Below, in pieces: positions 15,036 to 23,616 of a stretch of 39,816 nt of DNA; positions within the stretch are counted from its first letter, which is position 1; each line of letters opens with the position of its first letter. The position numbers were made by a program, and so were the translations under genes. The notes under the pieces were generated by a model. The model had not been told where the DNA came from. It saw only the letters and a list, made by a program, of their open reading frames with translations, and did not search any database. Source of the stretch: Hominisplanchenecus_A murintestinalis. Lineage in GTDB: Bacteria; Bacillota; Clostridia; Lachnospirales; Lachnospiraceae. The stretch covers positions 1 through 39,816 of the forward strand of contig NZ_CALPCM010000028.1 of assembly GCF_943193015.1 (NCBI RefSeq). Direction: 5' to 3'.

Positions 15036-15070
15036 AAGCACGACACTTGACCCATTGCTCGCAGAAATAA
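15036..15070. repeat. GC-rich palindromic repeat, half copy C
   Basis: AGCACGACACTTGACCCATT followed by GCTCGCAGAAATAA matches the right half of copy B (GAGCACGGCACTTGACTCATT and onward, then GCCCGCGGAAATAA) with a few changes. The left half is not present. It lies directly behind the stop codon of the histidine kinase gene. Confidence 0.6.
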
Positions 15071-15075
15071 AAATA

Positions 15076-16359
15076 TCACCCCACTTTGTTGACTGCAAGT
15101 TTAATTGTTACAGAAGCTCCACTCGGAGTAACATTTGAAAGTTCTAAACATCCGCCGTGTTTCTGGCTAAGGACACGGCTTGTAGCCAATCCCAATCCCA
15201 TATGTTCACCCGTTTTATCCTCAGAATAAAGAAAGGTATTCTTTTTGCGGAGCATTGCCTTTGAAAATCCTTTGCCGTCGTCTGTAATGGTTATAGTAAG
15301 TACATCATCAATAAATGTGTATAGGAAACTCACTTTGCTATTAGCATATCGAATGGCATTGGAAAAGATATTCTCAACAATACGGTAAAATATTTGCTCA
15401 TCTAATTTTACTTGACATTTGGATACGGTAGAATGATATTCAATCTCCAGGCTATGTTGTCCTGCAATAAGTGAAAGGCTTTCTGTTGCATTTTTCAAAA
15501 AATATGGCAACTGAACGACAGAATACTTTGTTTCGGTTTCTTCAATGGTATTCAAATCACGAATATAATCTGCATAACGCTCAAGTCGTTTTGAGGTTAT
15601 CGCAAGGTTGGATAGTGTATGCTGCAATTTCTCATCATTCAGACTTCCATTTGTAAAGCATTGCTGCATATATTCGACATAGCCCTCTATAATCGCAATC
15701 GGATTTCTGAGGTCATGTGCCACTGATGCCTGTAAAATTCTCCTCTGCTCAATCATATTCCATAGCTGTCGGTTGTTATCATACAAAGTTTGCCGCATTT
15801 CTTCAAAAGCTGTGCAGAGTCTGCCTAATTCATCGTTACTGTTATAAGCAACCGTAAAATCAAGATCTTGCCCCTTTATATGCTTTGTTGCATCTGCAAG
15901 AATCTGAATTGGCGGCGATAGCTTTTTCCTATAAAACCACCATGCACATAACATGATTCCTATAACTGAATAGATAAAAGGAAGCCCTACCATAGAAATG
16001 CTTATTGCTCTATATAGTAACTGTTGTTTCGGGCGAAGTGTGGAGAAGCTGGATTCTATTCTCTCTATTGTAAATTCTGTATCCCCTAACTTTTCTTCTT
16101 CCGCTTTAGCGGGGGCAAGCCTAGACACTTTAGAAGGTTCATCAAGTATCAATCTTTGCTTTGCCTCAGATACTGTCCCGTCCGCCATAATAGTCTGTGT
16201 ATGCAGCCAAATTTCCTGTGAGTCGGGGAGGATAATCTTCTGCATACGATAACAAATATAAATTGTCAAAGCAGAGGATGTAAAAACAATTATCATTGTA
16301 ATGGCAACCGTCCAGATAAATGCACTTTTAATAGATTTTACTTTCTTCATTTTTTCCAT
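15076..16359 (-). CDS. sensor histidine kinase
   Basis: The 427-residue kinase has a membrane segment (about 14-36), an extracytoplasmic loop (37-118), a second segment (119-142), a HAMP linker (143-195), and a HisKA domain with SVAHDLRNP (phospho-acceptor H215). The ATPase domain shows an N-box around RIVENIFSNAIRYAN (about 326-340), G1 DDGKGF (360-365) and G2 GLGLA (388-392). It autophosphorylates and passes phosphate to the response regulator encoded just upstream. The start overlaps the regulator's stop by 13 bp. The small loop with a Pro/Glu/Lys-rich part suggests sensing of a wall-related or peptide signal, directly or through the regulon's lipoproteins (inference). It is VanS-like in layout but not evidently a vancomycin sensor. 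Confidence 0.92.
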   Translation of the reverse strand: MEKMKKVKSIKSAFIWTVAITMIIVFTSSALTIYICYRMQKIILPDSQEIWLHTQTIMADGTVSEAKQRLILDEPSKVSRLAPAKAEEEKLGDTEFTIERIESSFSTLRPKQQLLYRAISISMVGLPFIYSVIGIMLCAWWFYRKKLSPPIQILADATKHIKGQDLDFTVAYNSNDELGRLCTAFEEMRQTLYDNNRQLWNMIEQRRILQASVAHDLRNPIAIIEGYVEYMQQCFTNGSLNDEKLQHTLSNLAITSKRLERYADYIRDLNTIEETETKYSVVQLPYFLKNATESLSLIAGQHSLEIEYHSTVSKCQVKLDEQIFYRIVENIFSNAIRYANSKVSFLYTFIDDVLTITITDDGKGFSKAMLRKKNTFLYSEDKTGEHMGLGLATSRVLSQKHGGCLELSNVTPSGASVTIKLAVNKVG

Positions 16360-17021
16360 CTATATCCCATCCCCCAAACGGTTTCTATATATTCCTTGCC
16401 CGTAGCTTCCGTCAGTTTATTTCTGATTTTTCGGATATGCTCTTTAATAACATTGCTGTCGCCCTCAGCGTTAAAGCCCCATACGGCTTCGTATATCCGT
16501 TCTTTATCAAATATCTGGTTAGCGTTACTCATCAGAAACTCGACAATATCAAATTCACGATTTGATAAGTTCAGCTCCGCTTCTCCATAAAAAATTTTGC
16601 GTTCAGCAAGATTTACAATTAAGCCTTGTGAAGATACGATTTTAGGAGTACACTTGCTTCTCTCATCCCTCCGCAGGTGAGCCGCCACCCTTGCGGTCAA
16701 TTCTTGTAAACTAAAAGGTTTGGTTATGTAGTCATCGCCGCCGACCTGCAAACCGTTTACCTTGTCCTGTTCTGTAATCCGAGCTGTCAAAAACAAAATA
16801 GGGCTGGTAACATTATTACGGATAATCTTGCATAGCTCCAATCCGTCCATTTCGGGCATGTTGATGTCAAGCAAAATTAAATCTGGATATATATTCAGCA
16901 TTGATATTGCCTGCTCCGCATCTTCCGCTACAAAAGTCTCATATCCACAATCCTGCAAATGGCTTGATAATAATTCAGTCAGCATTTTTTCATCATCAAC
17001 AATAAGTATCTTATATGCCAT
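16347..17021 (-). CDS. OmpR/PhoB-family response regulator
   Basis: The 224-residue protein has a receiver domain (1-115) with acidic residues D9/D10, phospho-acceptor D52 (LILLDINMPEMDG), T79 and K101 (ITKPF). A winged-helix domain follows (about 130-224), with LSNREFDIVEFLMSNANQIFDKERIYEAVWG and the C-terminal VIKEHIRKIRNKL and ETVWGMGYRW. AGGAGG precedes the ATG. Such regulators bind pairs of direct repeats spaced 11 bp. Exactly that box (TTGACC-N5-TTGACT) precedes this gene and also the lipoprotein-ABC operon and the amidase gene. It is therefore very likely the activator of all three, including itself. Confidence 0.94.
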   Translation of the reverse strand: MAYKILIVDDEKMLTELLSSHLQDCGYETFVAEDAEQAISMLNIYPDLILLDINMPEMDGLELCKIIRNNVTSPILFLTARITEQDKVNGLQVGGDDYITKPFSLQELTARVAAHLRRDERSKCTPKIVSSQGLIVNLAERKIFYGEAELNLSNREFDIVEFLMSNANQIFDKERIYEAVWGFNAEGDSNVIKEHIRKIRNKLTEATGKEYIETVWGMGYRWKK

Positions 17022-17045
17022 AGCAAAAACCTCCTAATCTAAAAT

Positions 17046-17077
17046 ATTATAAAGCTTAAAAGTCAAAAAGTGGTCAA
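17046..17077 (-). promoter_or_regulatory. autoregulated promoter of the two-component genes
   Basis: On the minus strand TTGACC (17077-17072), ACTTT, TTGACT (17066-17061), 9 nt, then a perfect TATAAT (17051-17046). The regulator's ATG is 25 bp downstream. Box sequence, orientation and distance to the -10 are the same as at the lipoprotein-ABC operon. Confidence 0.78.
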
Positions 17078-17503
17078 GTTCCTACTTTTTTTCGAATATC
17101 AACAGGCTTTTGTGCATCTTTCAGAATGAGCCATATCCGATAGATGTTTATTGCGCCCTCAATCTGATTTTTTTAGATATCCGCCGTACCCACCGAAGTG
17201 ATACATTCTATTTTTTCGCTTTCCTGTGCTGCCATATATTCAAACATATCTGACTACCCAACGTACCATAATATTATATCCATCAAAAAGAACTATAACA
17301 AGTCTGCAACCGTAAATGTTCACTACAACATTATATCCCATGAACTTTGATAAGAAAAATAATCTTACGCAGTCAATGGGATGCTTTTTTGATGATGCGG
17401 AACTGACTATGCGTCGATGCAGCCTTTCGCCTGTTCCAGCAGTTCTTCCTCGGTGTGTTCTTTCCTCCTGTGAAACCAGTCCTCCTCGGCAGCCATTACG
17501 ATT
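17078..17503. other. mobile-element debris without an intact gene
   Basis: The 426 bp between the two-component promoter and the recombinase fragment hold only short protein-like pieces on the minus strand: 17173-17235 (20 codons, start MAAQESEKIE) and 17407-17496 (29 codons, MAAEEDWFHRRKEHTEEELL and onward, no ribosome site). A further open stretch, NQIEGAINIYRIWLILKD, follows the stop of the first. They look like ends of genes from a conjugative or mobilizable element. I could not assign a family. Confidence 0.4.
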
Positions 17504-18025
17504 TTCTATAATACCCATGAAGCGATTGTAGAGGACGCAGTTTTTGAACGGGTGCAGGAACTAAGGGCAAACAAACGCCGCCCTACAAAGGCAGACCGAC
17601 AAGGTATGTTCTCCGGCTTGGTATACTGTGCGGATTGCGGGAGCAAATTACACTTCGCCACTTGCAAAAGTTTTAACGGCTCACAAGACCATTACCGCTG
17701 TGCAAAGTACAAGAGCAATACGGGAAGCTGTACAGCACACTTTATCCGCGAGGAAGTGTTGAAACAGATAGTATGGGGCAGGGTATTTGACGTGACCGCC
17801 CTTTTCTTTGATGACATCATGGCTTTCCATAAAATGATGTATCAGCAACGCTCCGCTGAAACGGAAAAGGGAATGAAGCGCAGGAAGCGTGAAGTCGGAC
17901 AGGCGAGGAAACGGATAGCGGAACTTAACCGCATACATAAAGATCGCATCTCCCTTCTTTCAATAGTATATCTTAATTTTCGGAATAGTATCGACATAAA
18001 AGGAATAGTATTTTATTGTTGTTAA
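17504..18025 (+). pseudogene. large serine recombinase fragment (Tn1549/Tn4451-like)
   Basis: The open frame begins in NTHEAIVEDAVFERVQELR, runs through the recombinase zinc-ribbon (YCADCG at codon positions near 17625, then C...YRCAKYKSNTGSCTAHFI) and into the coiled-coil RRKREVGQARKRIAELNRI. It then loses similarity at about 17935. The catalytic N-terminal resolvase domain (with its serine) and the end are missing. In intact elements this protein excises and integrates the transposon through a serine-linked intermediate. With no start codon at the front and a broken end this is a dead relic. It marks the former presence of an integrative element between the two-component genes and the restriction system. 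Confidence 0.82.
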
Positions 18026-18313
18026 AATAATAAAAAGCCCAAAATGCAATACTTGCACTTCGAGCCTTGTTTTCCACACTTTCAGTTTTTAAATATCCTC
18101 AATCGTAGTACCCTACCGCTCCCATTACCGCGATTTGCCCCGTCCTGCCCTACAAGCGCCGCCAATTCCCGGCTATCCGCCGTGCTGCCGTGGCGCACAA
18201 ATAATATTTTTATCATCTTTATGGGCAAATAGTGTAGTAAGTGATGAATAGATTGGTGAATTTTTCAAGTACTCTTATTGATAAATGCTGAGCCACGTAT
18301 GCACCTCTTTTAG
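18026..18313. other. intergenic relic next to the restriction gene
   Basis: No complete gene was seen. On the minus strand a 44-codon frame (18082-18216) begins MIKILFVRHGSTADSRELAA and is G/A/R-rich. It has no ribosome site and is GC-richer than its surroundings. I suspect it belongs to the same degraded element as the recombinase fragment. No terminator for the res gene could be picked out with confidence. Confidence 0.35.
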
Positions 18314-21300
18314 TCATTTCATAACTTTATTAAGCAAAGCATCATAGCTGTCTACAACATCGTAAACAACATTCTCTTCGCTAATAGCTTTAAAATGTTC
18401 TCTCGCACAGTGAATCTTGGCGTCTTCAATTCCCCTAAGTTCCAGAGTATCCATTGATCCCTTTGTCTCTGCAACAAAATAAATATGCTTCACCGTTCCA
18501 TTCTTAAACGCAATTGCCCAATCTGGATTGTAATGACCAACCGGCGTAGAAATAAAGAATCCATCTGGAAGCTTCACATATACAGCGACTTCCTGACTCG
18601 CATCCAACTCCTGGGCAAACTTACGCTCATTCGCAGAGTCATATACAATATGGTCAAACAAATGCTTGTCTGCCTTCATTGCGTTTACATCCAGCTTTCC
18701 TCTGATGGCCGCATCGGTAAACAAATCTGTATCATATCTGTCTTCCAACACATCATAAGTAATATGCTGAATAATAGCTGTTGCTTTTTCATTATTTATG
18801 AGCTTTGCAGCCTGAATAATAAATTCTTCCGGATTATCCTTAAATTGATTAAATACAGGCGGCTGGATTCCTATAAGAATCTGAATTACGGTCTTTCTGG
18901 TAAGGCCAGTTTCTTCAACCAGCTTTCCTACCAAGTCATATTTTATACTTGTATTTGCCATAATCTTTGTCTGTCCGTATATACCGGAATCTTCTTTTAC
19001 AAATGAAGCCCCCGACAACAGATTATCCTTGGATTTGATTTCCTTCATGGATCCGGTTTCTACCTTAAAAACAATCTTTGGTACTCTCAGCTTACTATCA
19101 AGCGCTGCAACTGCTTTTTTCACAAGCTCATCGGTATCAAAATCAACCACATATGCAGTTTTTGCATTAATTTTGCCCCACAATGCCTGGAATTCCGGCA
19201 TCGCAAGCTTATCAGTATCAACCTTAAGCTCTACATTATTGCTTCGTGCATTTTCAGGAGCCATCTTTTTATCATCATAGATACTGTCTAAAATTACCAG
19301 AATATCCGGCTTGTACTGTTCCATATCATCCCCAAGTTTTACTTCTCCGTTCGCCTTATCCTCATAGAACTTCTCTGTCAGAGCATTATTTTCATCGATG
19401 TAATCCATCTTTATCATGTAATGAATTAATCTTCTTGCCATAGCAGAATCAATGGTCTCTTCATTACCGCCCTTATCATGCACTTTTGCATTCTCAAAAA
19501 TACTCTCTGTGACCTGACGTGGTCTGCTGCCGACTGCCTCTGCAATTTCAGACTGCAAACTCTTTGCAAATTTATCATAGCTTTCACTTGCGATAACAGT
19601 AAGTACATTGATGTTATGAACATCATTCCCAAGTGCATTTTCATCCATACGGTCTCCGTGTTCATTTACACAAAGACGCATACCACGGCCAACTTCCTGA
19701 CGCTTGCGCACATCGCTGCTGCTTTGTTTCAATGTACAAATCTGGAATACATTAGTATTATCCCATCCTTCTCTCAGTGCTGAGTGGGAAAAAATAAATC
19801 TTACAGGAGATTTCCCCGGATTGCGATCCAGAAGAAGCTCTTTGTTCTTCATAATCAAATCATATGCATCCACATCATTAGAAGAAGTCTCTGAACGACC
19901 GACTTTACTGTTGATCATTCTTCCCTTCTTATCGATGGAGAAGTAACCTGCATGCGTTTTCTTCGCACTGATTGCCTGCAGGTATTTGATATAACCATCC
20001 TCACAGCTTTCAATCTGCAGATTCTTTATGATATCCTCATACTCTTCTTCAAACATATCCGCAAAGATCCCATTCTCTGGATTTCCGGAATTGTCATATT
20101 TTCTGTAGTGTTCAACTTCATCTATGAAGAACAGGGACAGTACTTTAATACCTTTGTAGAAAAGCTGACGCTCTCTTTCAATGTGAGAAAGAATTGTCTC
20201 TCTGATCTGGATTCTTCTGAGCTGTTCTTCACCTACCTTACCAATCACATCTCCGGCGGAGATTTTGATTCCATTTACAAACTCAATAGAATCGTCACGC
20301 CCGTCAATTGCTTTGACGATGAAGTTATCTCTATACTCTTCCATCTCTCCGGAATTTTCATATAAATCAAATCCGATCCCAACCTTTTTGGAAACTGTCT
20401 TAACGCCTGATGTGCCTTTCATATGGAACTGGATTGTTGCCATCGGATCTGCCTTGGAAAGATTCAATCCTTCCAGATATATATAGCTGTCTGTTGCAGT
20501 TGTTCCGGATTCTTGAATACCCTTAACCATAATCTTCTTTACAAGCTTTTTATTGTAAGCTTCCATCGCATCCAGACGATATACCATGTTATAGATGCTG
20601 TCGCTCTTGTGGGTAGCAGAATAACGCAGTGTCATCAGCGGAGAGAATTCTTCCAAGTTCTTCTTAGTCTGCTTTCCTTCAACCGACTGTGGCTCATCAA
20701 TGATAACAATCGGATTGGTCTTTGCAATGATATCAATCGGTCTTCTGGAACGAAACTCATCCAGCTTCATATAAATTCTTCTGGCATCCTTACCCTTAGC
20801 ATTAAATGCCTGAGAATTGATTATCATTACACTGATAGAATTATCAGACGCAAACCTGTCAATCTCTGTAAGCTGAGAAGAATTATAGATAAAGAAACGA
20901 ATCTTCTTTCCATATTTCTCTGCAAAATGCTCCTGTGTTATCTGGAATGATTTATAAACACCTTCCCGAATAGCAATACTTGGAACAACGACAATAAACT
21001 TGCTCCATCCATAATGTTTATTCAGCTCATACATGGTCTTGATGTAGGTATAAGTCTTACCAACACCGGTTTCCATCTCGATAGTCAGATTGTAAGTTCC
21101 TTCCAGCTTTGAAGACGGCTCAATCTGATGTTCTCTCTGTATTTTTCTTATATTATCCAGGATCATCTGATTATTAAGTTCCGGCACAATACGCTGATTT
21201 CCCCATCCCGTATAATTCTCTTCGTCAAACAGAACTTGTTGTGTCACCTTCCCCCTATCCATCATGTAAGAAGGAGCCATGTATGGCTGGCCTGCAAAAA

Positions 21301-21361
21301 CATCTACGACAGCTTTTGCAGCATCTGCCTGGAATTTCTGATGCTTGAATTGTAGCTTCAT
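18314..21361 (-). CDS. type III restriction enzyme, Res subunit
   Basis: The 1015-residue protein has the Res architecture. A superfamily 2 helicase/translocase core has motif I METGVGKTYT (96-105), motif II DEPQ (222-225) and motif III SAT (248-250). HSALREGWDNTNVFQICTL and QEVGRGMRLC are the later helicase motifs including the arginine finger. A C-terminal PD-(D/E)XK nuclease follows: PD at 946-947, then AETK (E965, K967). Together with Mod it recognises two unmethylated sites, moves along DNA using ATP and cuts. It starts 13 bp after the mod stop, behind AAGGGGG, so the two are one operon. No frameshift or loss of a key motif is visible, so the system appears functional. Confidence 0.93.
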   Translation of the reverse strand: MKLQFKHQKFQADAAKAVVDVFAGQPYMAPSYMMDRGKVTQQVLFDEENYTGWGNQRIVPELNNQMILDNIRKIQREHQIEPSSKLEGTYNLTIEMETGVGKTYTYIKTMYELNKHYGWSKFIVVVPSIAIREGVYKSFQITQEHFAEKYGKKIRFFIYNSSQLTEIDRFASDNSISVMIINSQAFNAKGKDARRIYMKLDEFRSRRPIDIIAKTNPIVIIDEPQSVEGKQTKKNLEEFSPLMTLRYSATHKSDSIYNMVYRLDAMEAYNKKLVKKIMVKGIQESGTTATDSYIYLEGLNLSKADPMATIQFHMKGTSGVKTVSKKVGIGFDLYENSGEMEEYRDNFIVKAIDGRDDSIEFVNGIKISAGDVIGKVGEEQLRRIQIRETILSHIERERQLFYKGIKVLSLFFIDEVEHYRKYDNSGNPENGIFADMFEEEYEDIIKNLQIESCEDGYIKYLQAISAKKTHAGYFSIDKKGRMINSKVGRSETSSNDVDAYDLIMKNKELLLDRNPGKSPVRFIFSHSALREGWDNTNVFQICTLKQSSSDVRKRQEVGRGMRLCVNEHGDRMDENALGNDVHNINVLTVIASESYDKFAKSLQSEIAEAVGSRPRQVTESIFENAKVHDKGGNEETIDSAMARRLIHYMIKMDYIDENNALTEKFYEDKANGEVKLGDDMEQYKPDILVILDSIYDDKKMAPENARSNNVELKVDTDKLAMPEFQALWGKINAKTAYVVDFDTDELVKKAVAALDSKLRVPKIVFKVETGSMKEIKSKDNLLSGASFVKEDSGIYGQTKIMANTSIKYDLVGKLVEETGLTRKTVIQILIGIQPPVFNQFKDNPEEFIIQAAKLINNEKATAIIQHITYDVLEDRYDTDLFTDAAIRGKLDVNAMKADKHLFDHIVYDSANERKFAQELDASQEVAVYVKLPDGFFISTPVGHYNPDWAIAFKNGTVKHIYFVAETKGSMDTLELRGIEDAKIHCAREHFKAISEENVVYDVVDSYDALLNKVMK

Positions 21362-21374
21362 AGATTTTTCCCCC

Positions 21375-23342
21375 TTAGATAACTTTTACGGTAGTGTCTG
21401 GTGTCATAAGCTTAAAGATTTCTCCAACATTAATTTTGGAAGGGCTGTTAGCAAAACTACTGTCACGGAATACTGCACGCAGTGGCTGCATCTTGGCAAT
21501 TTCCTTAATAACACTATCCGGTACATTTTCATCAAAGCATGCGACAAGATCTCCATCGTTATAATTATGCACTGTACATCCGTCCATTTTATCCGAGCTG
21601 TACGGCAGTGACAGAGGAAGTCCCCATTCAAGCAGACAACCAAACAAGAGGTCTAAATCTGTACGATCTTCCTTTATATTTGACTCCAACATGGGCAATA
21701 GATTCTGCGAATATTCCTCAGCTGAATAATATACATCCTTCATATTGGTATCATCGACTTTCAATACTCTAAATCCATAATCAATACCCGCGCCAGTTTC
21801 TTTTTTTATAAGGTCTCCGGCTCTTCTTATTCTGTCTTTTCCTATCTGGCAGATATTCCTATATCCTTGACGATATGCCTCAGTGTTGTCCGCAATTGTT
21901 TCTGGAATTTGAACCATAATATATTTTCTTTTAAGATTATCTTCTGCATTTGCCTGCATAATTGCATGGGCCAAAGTAGCTGAACCTGAAAAAAAATCCA
22001 ATATTAAATCGCCTTCACTTGTAAAGGACTTTATGTGTTCCTTGCAAATGTTTACCACCTTAGGGGTATCAAAAGGAATTTTCATTTGAGAAAGCATATC
22101 TGTATCACTACCGCCATAGTATAAAAGGGAAGGAATGTTTTCATACATATTATCCTTCAGCAAATATTTGCTATTTGGAATTGTCGTTTCATCCTTTCCA
22201 AATAGTATTCTTCCTTCTTCCATCATCTTTTTCATGGTTGCAGAAGGATTTCTCCAGCCTCTATCTGGTACAGGACAAGGCTTGTTAGTAATAGGATGAA
22301 TCAATGGAATAAAGTAATCATCCGGAGCTTTCTTTTTATTAGGCCATGCCATCGAAACAGGACGATACACATCTCCATTTTCATCAATCTTGTTATATGC
22401 CTTCTCACCTCCGCTAAAATCATTCTGCATTCTCATCCATGCTGAAAATTCAGCATTAGCATCATCCAGTGTATAGCTGCTTCCTAATTTAGAAAAAATC
22501 TGTATCGCTTTTTTTATTATTGTTTCAGCATTTTTCTTAGGTCTCCGCATTTTACATTTTTCAGTAAACGCTGCCTTATTCTTTGCATAAACAACTATAT
22601 ATTCGTGCTGATACGAAACCCCCCTTGCATCACCCTTAGGATTCCTCTTGTCCCAAACAATGGTTCCCAAATCATTTGCTTCGCCAAATACCTCAGCACA
22701 TATTTTCTGCAAATTGCTTATCTCGTTCTCGTCCATATTGATAAGAATCAAACCATCCTCTGTAAGCAAATTTCTTGCAAGCATAAGTCTTGAATAAATC
22801 ATTGAACACCAGTCAGAATGATATTTTCCGGCGGTTTCACTATTCTCTCTGCAAAAATTAACGTTTCCGTCTTCGTCAAAATACCCAGTTCCGTTCGCGT
22901 ATTCTTCATTATCCATTATAAATGAATCCGGATATACAAAATCATGACCTGTATTATATGGCGGATCAATATAAATGAGTTTAACAGCCGCCAAATAACT
23001 TTCTTGAAGCAATTTTAATGCCTCTAAATTGTCTCCTTCTATATACAGATTTTCAGTAATATCCCAATCTCTACTTTCAGGAATATCAGGTCTCAGTGTT
23101 TTTCTAATAATCTTATGAGCCTCCGCAATTGCAGCTTTCTTTCCGACCCATGAAAACTCATAAGATTCATCTCCTGGCAACACTGTATCCGTTAACATTT
23201 GCTGCAGAACTTCCATATTAACTGCAAGCTTACGACTTCCATTTGAATCTATTATTTCAGAAACACAGTTAGGAAATAACTTTCCCAGCTGAGCGACATT
23301 ATGTGAAACTATATCAATAGTTTCCATTTTCATCTTTTCCAT
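21375..23342 (-). CDS. type III DNA adenine methyltransferase, Mod subunit
   Basis: I start at the ATG at 23342 (MEKMKMETIDIVSHN), 7 nt after AAGGGAGA; the longer frame to 23438 lacks a ribosome site. The 655-residue protein has the beta-class order: catalytic DPPY (126-129, IYIDPPYNTGHDF), a central region of about 300 residues likely holding target recognition (about 230-420), and the S-adenosylmethionine-binding motif DFFSGSAT (449-456). It methylates adenine on one strand of an asymmetric site and gives the Res subunit its specificity. The recognition sequence cannot be read. No simple repeat tract of the kind that drives phase-variable mod genes is visible. It is the first gene of the restriction operon, directly behind glyA. 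Confidence 0.92.
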   Translation of the reverse strand: MEKMKMETIDIVSHNVAQLGKLFPNCVSEIIDSNGSRKLAVNMEVLQQMLTDTVLPGDESYEFSWVGKKAAIAEAHKIIRKTLRPDIPESRDWDITENLYIEGDNLEALKLLQESYLAAVKLIYIDPPYNTGHDFVYPDSFIMDNEEYANGTGYFDEDGNVNFCRENSETAGKYHSDWCSMIYSRLMLARNLLTEDGLILINMDENEISNLQKICAEVFGEANDLGTIVWDKRNPKGDARGVSYQHEYIVVYAKNKAAFTEKCKMRRPKKNAETIIKKAIQIFSKLGSSYTLDDANAEFSAWMRMQNDFSGGEKAYNKIDENGDVYRPVSMAWPNKKKAPDDYFIPLIHPITNKPCPVPDRGWRNPSATMKKMMEEGRILFGKDETTIPNSKYLLKDNMYENIPSLLYYGGSDTDMLSQMKIPFDTPKVVNICKEHIKSFTSEGDLILDFFSGSATLAHAIMQANAEDNLKRKYIMVQIPETIADNTEAYRQGYRNICQIGKDRIRRAGDLIKKETGAGIDYGFRVLKVDDTNMKDVYYSAEEYSQNLLPMLESNIKEDRTDLDLLFGCLLEWGLPLSLPYSSDKMDGCTVHNYNDGDLVACFDENVPDSVIKEIAKMQPLRAVFRDSSFANSPSKINVGEIFKLMTPDTTVKVI

Positions 23343-23541
23343 TTCTACATCTCCCTTTTGTACTGCCTTCTGCAAATTGCCGGATGCTTTTATACCCCAG
23401 AAGCCTACAGTATGTTTGCATTCGATGATCAAACTCAAATATTTTCAATTTAGAAACATCATCTGACATACCGGAAACCGCTGCTTCTTTATATCCAATC
23501 CACGCCTGATCCACAAGCAATATAAATCTACTATAAATATA
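23343..23541 (-). other. short region upstream of mod with a possible gene fragment
   Basis: Between the glyA terminator and mod lies about 200 bp with two protein-like open stretches in different minus-strand frames: SRFILLVDQAWIGYKEAAVS and MSDDVSKLKIFEFDHRM, then SLIIECKHTVGFWGIKASG. They may be the remnant of a frameshifted gene that once preceded mod, or simply promoter DNA. No family was recognised. Confidence 0.3.
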
Positions 23542-23543
23542 GA

Positions 23544-23568
23544 AAAGCCCGGTTTTCGCCGGGACTTT
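23544..23568 (-). terminator. glyA terminator
   Basis: On the minus strand AAAG-CCCGG, a CGAAAA loop, CCGGG-CTTT and then TTCTATATTT form a GC stem with a T-rich end, about 50 bp after the glyA stop. Confidence 0.6.
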
Positions 23569-23580
23569 GTCTACAGTCTG

Positions 23581-23612
23581 AATCTGCCCTTTCAGTAAGG
23601 GCAGATTTTTTA
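23581..23612. terminator. perfect 11-bp hairpin behind glyA
   Basis: AATCTGCCCTT, loop TCAGT and AAGGGCAGATT form a perfect stem followed by TTTTT on the + strand. It lies 5 bp after the glyA stop. The T-run is on the + side, so it would stop transcripts from the restriction side; on the glyA side it may work with the next hairpin. Confidence 0.55.
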
Positions 23613-23616
23613 TACT

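Noticed and set aside
15076..17021. Vancomycin-resistance VanRS pair
   Set aside because: Layout is similar, but no vanH, vanA/B or vanX-type genes are present; the shared promoter boxes point to the exporter and amidase.
18485..20950. Several long + strand open frames over the res gene
   Set aside because: They are antisense shadows of the 1015-residue Res protein, lack ribosome sites, and encode no recognisable domains.
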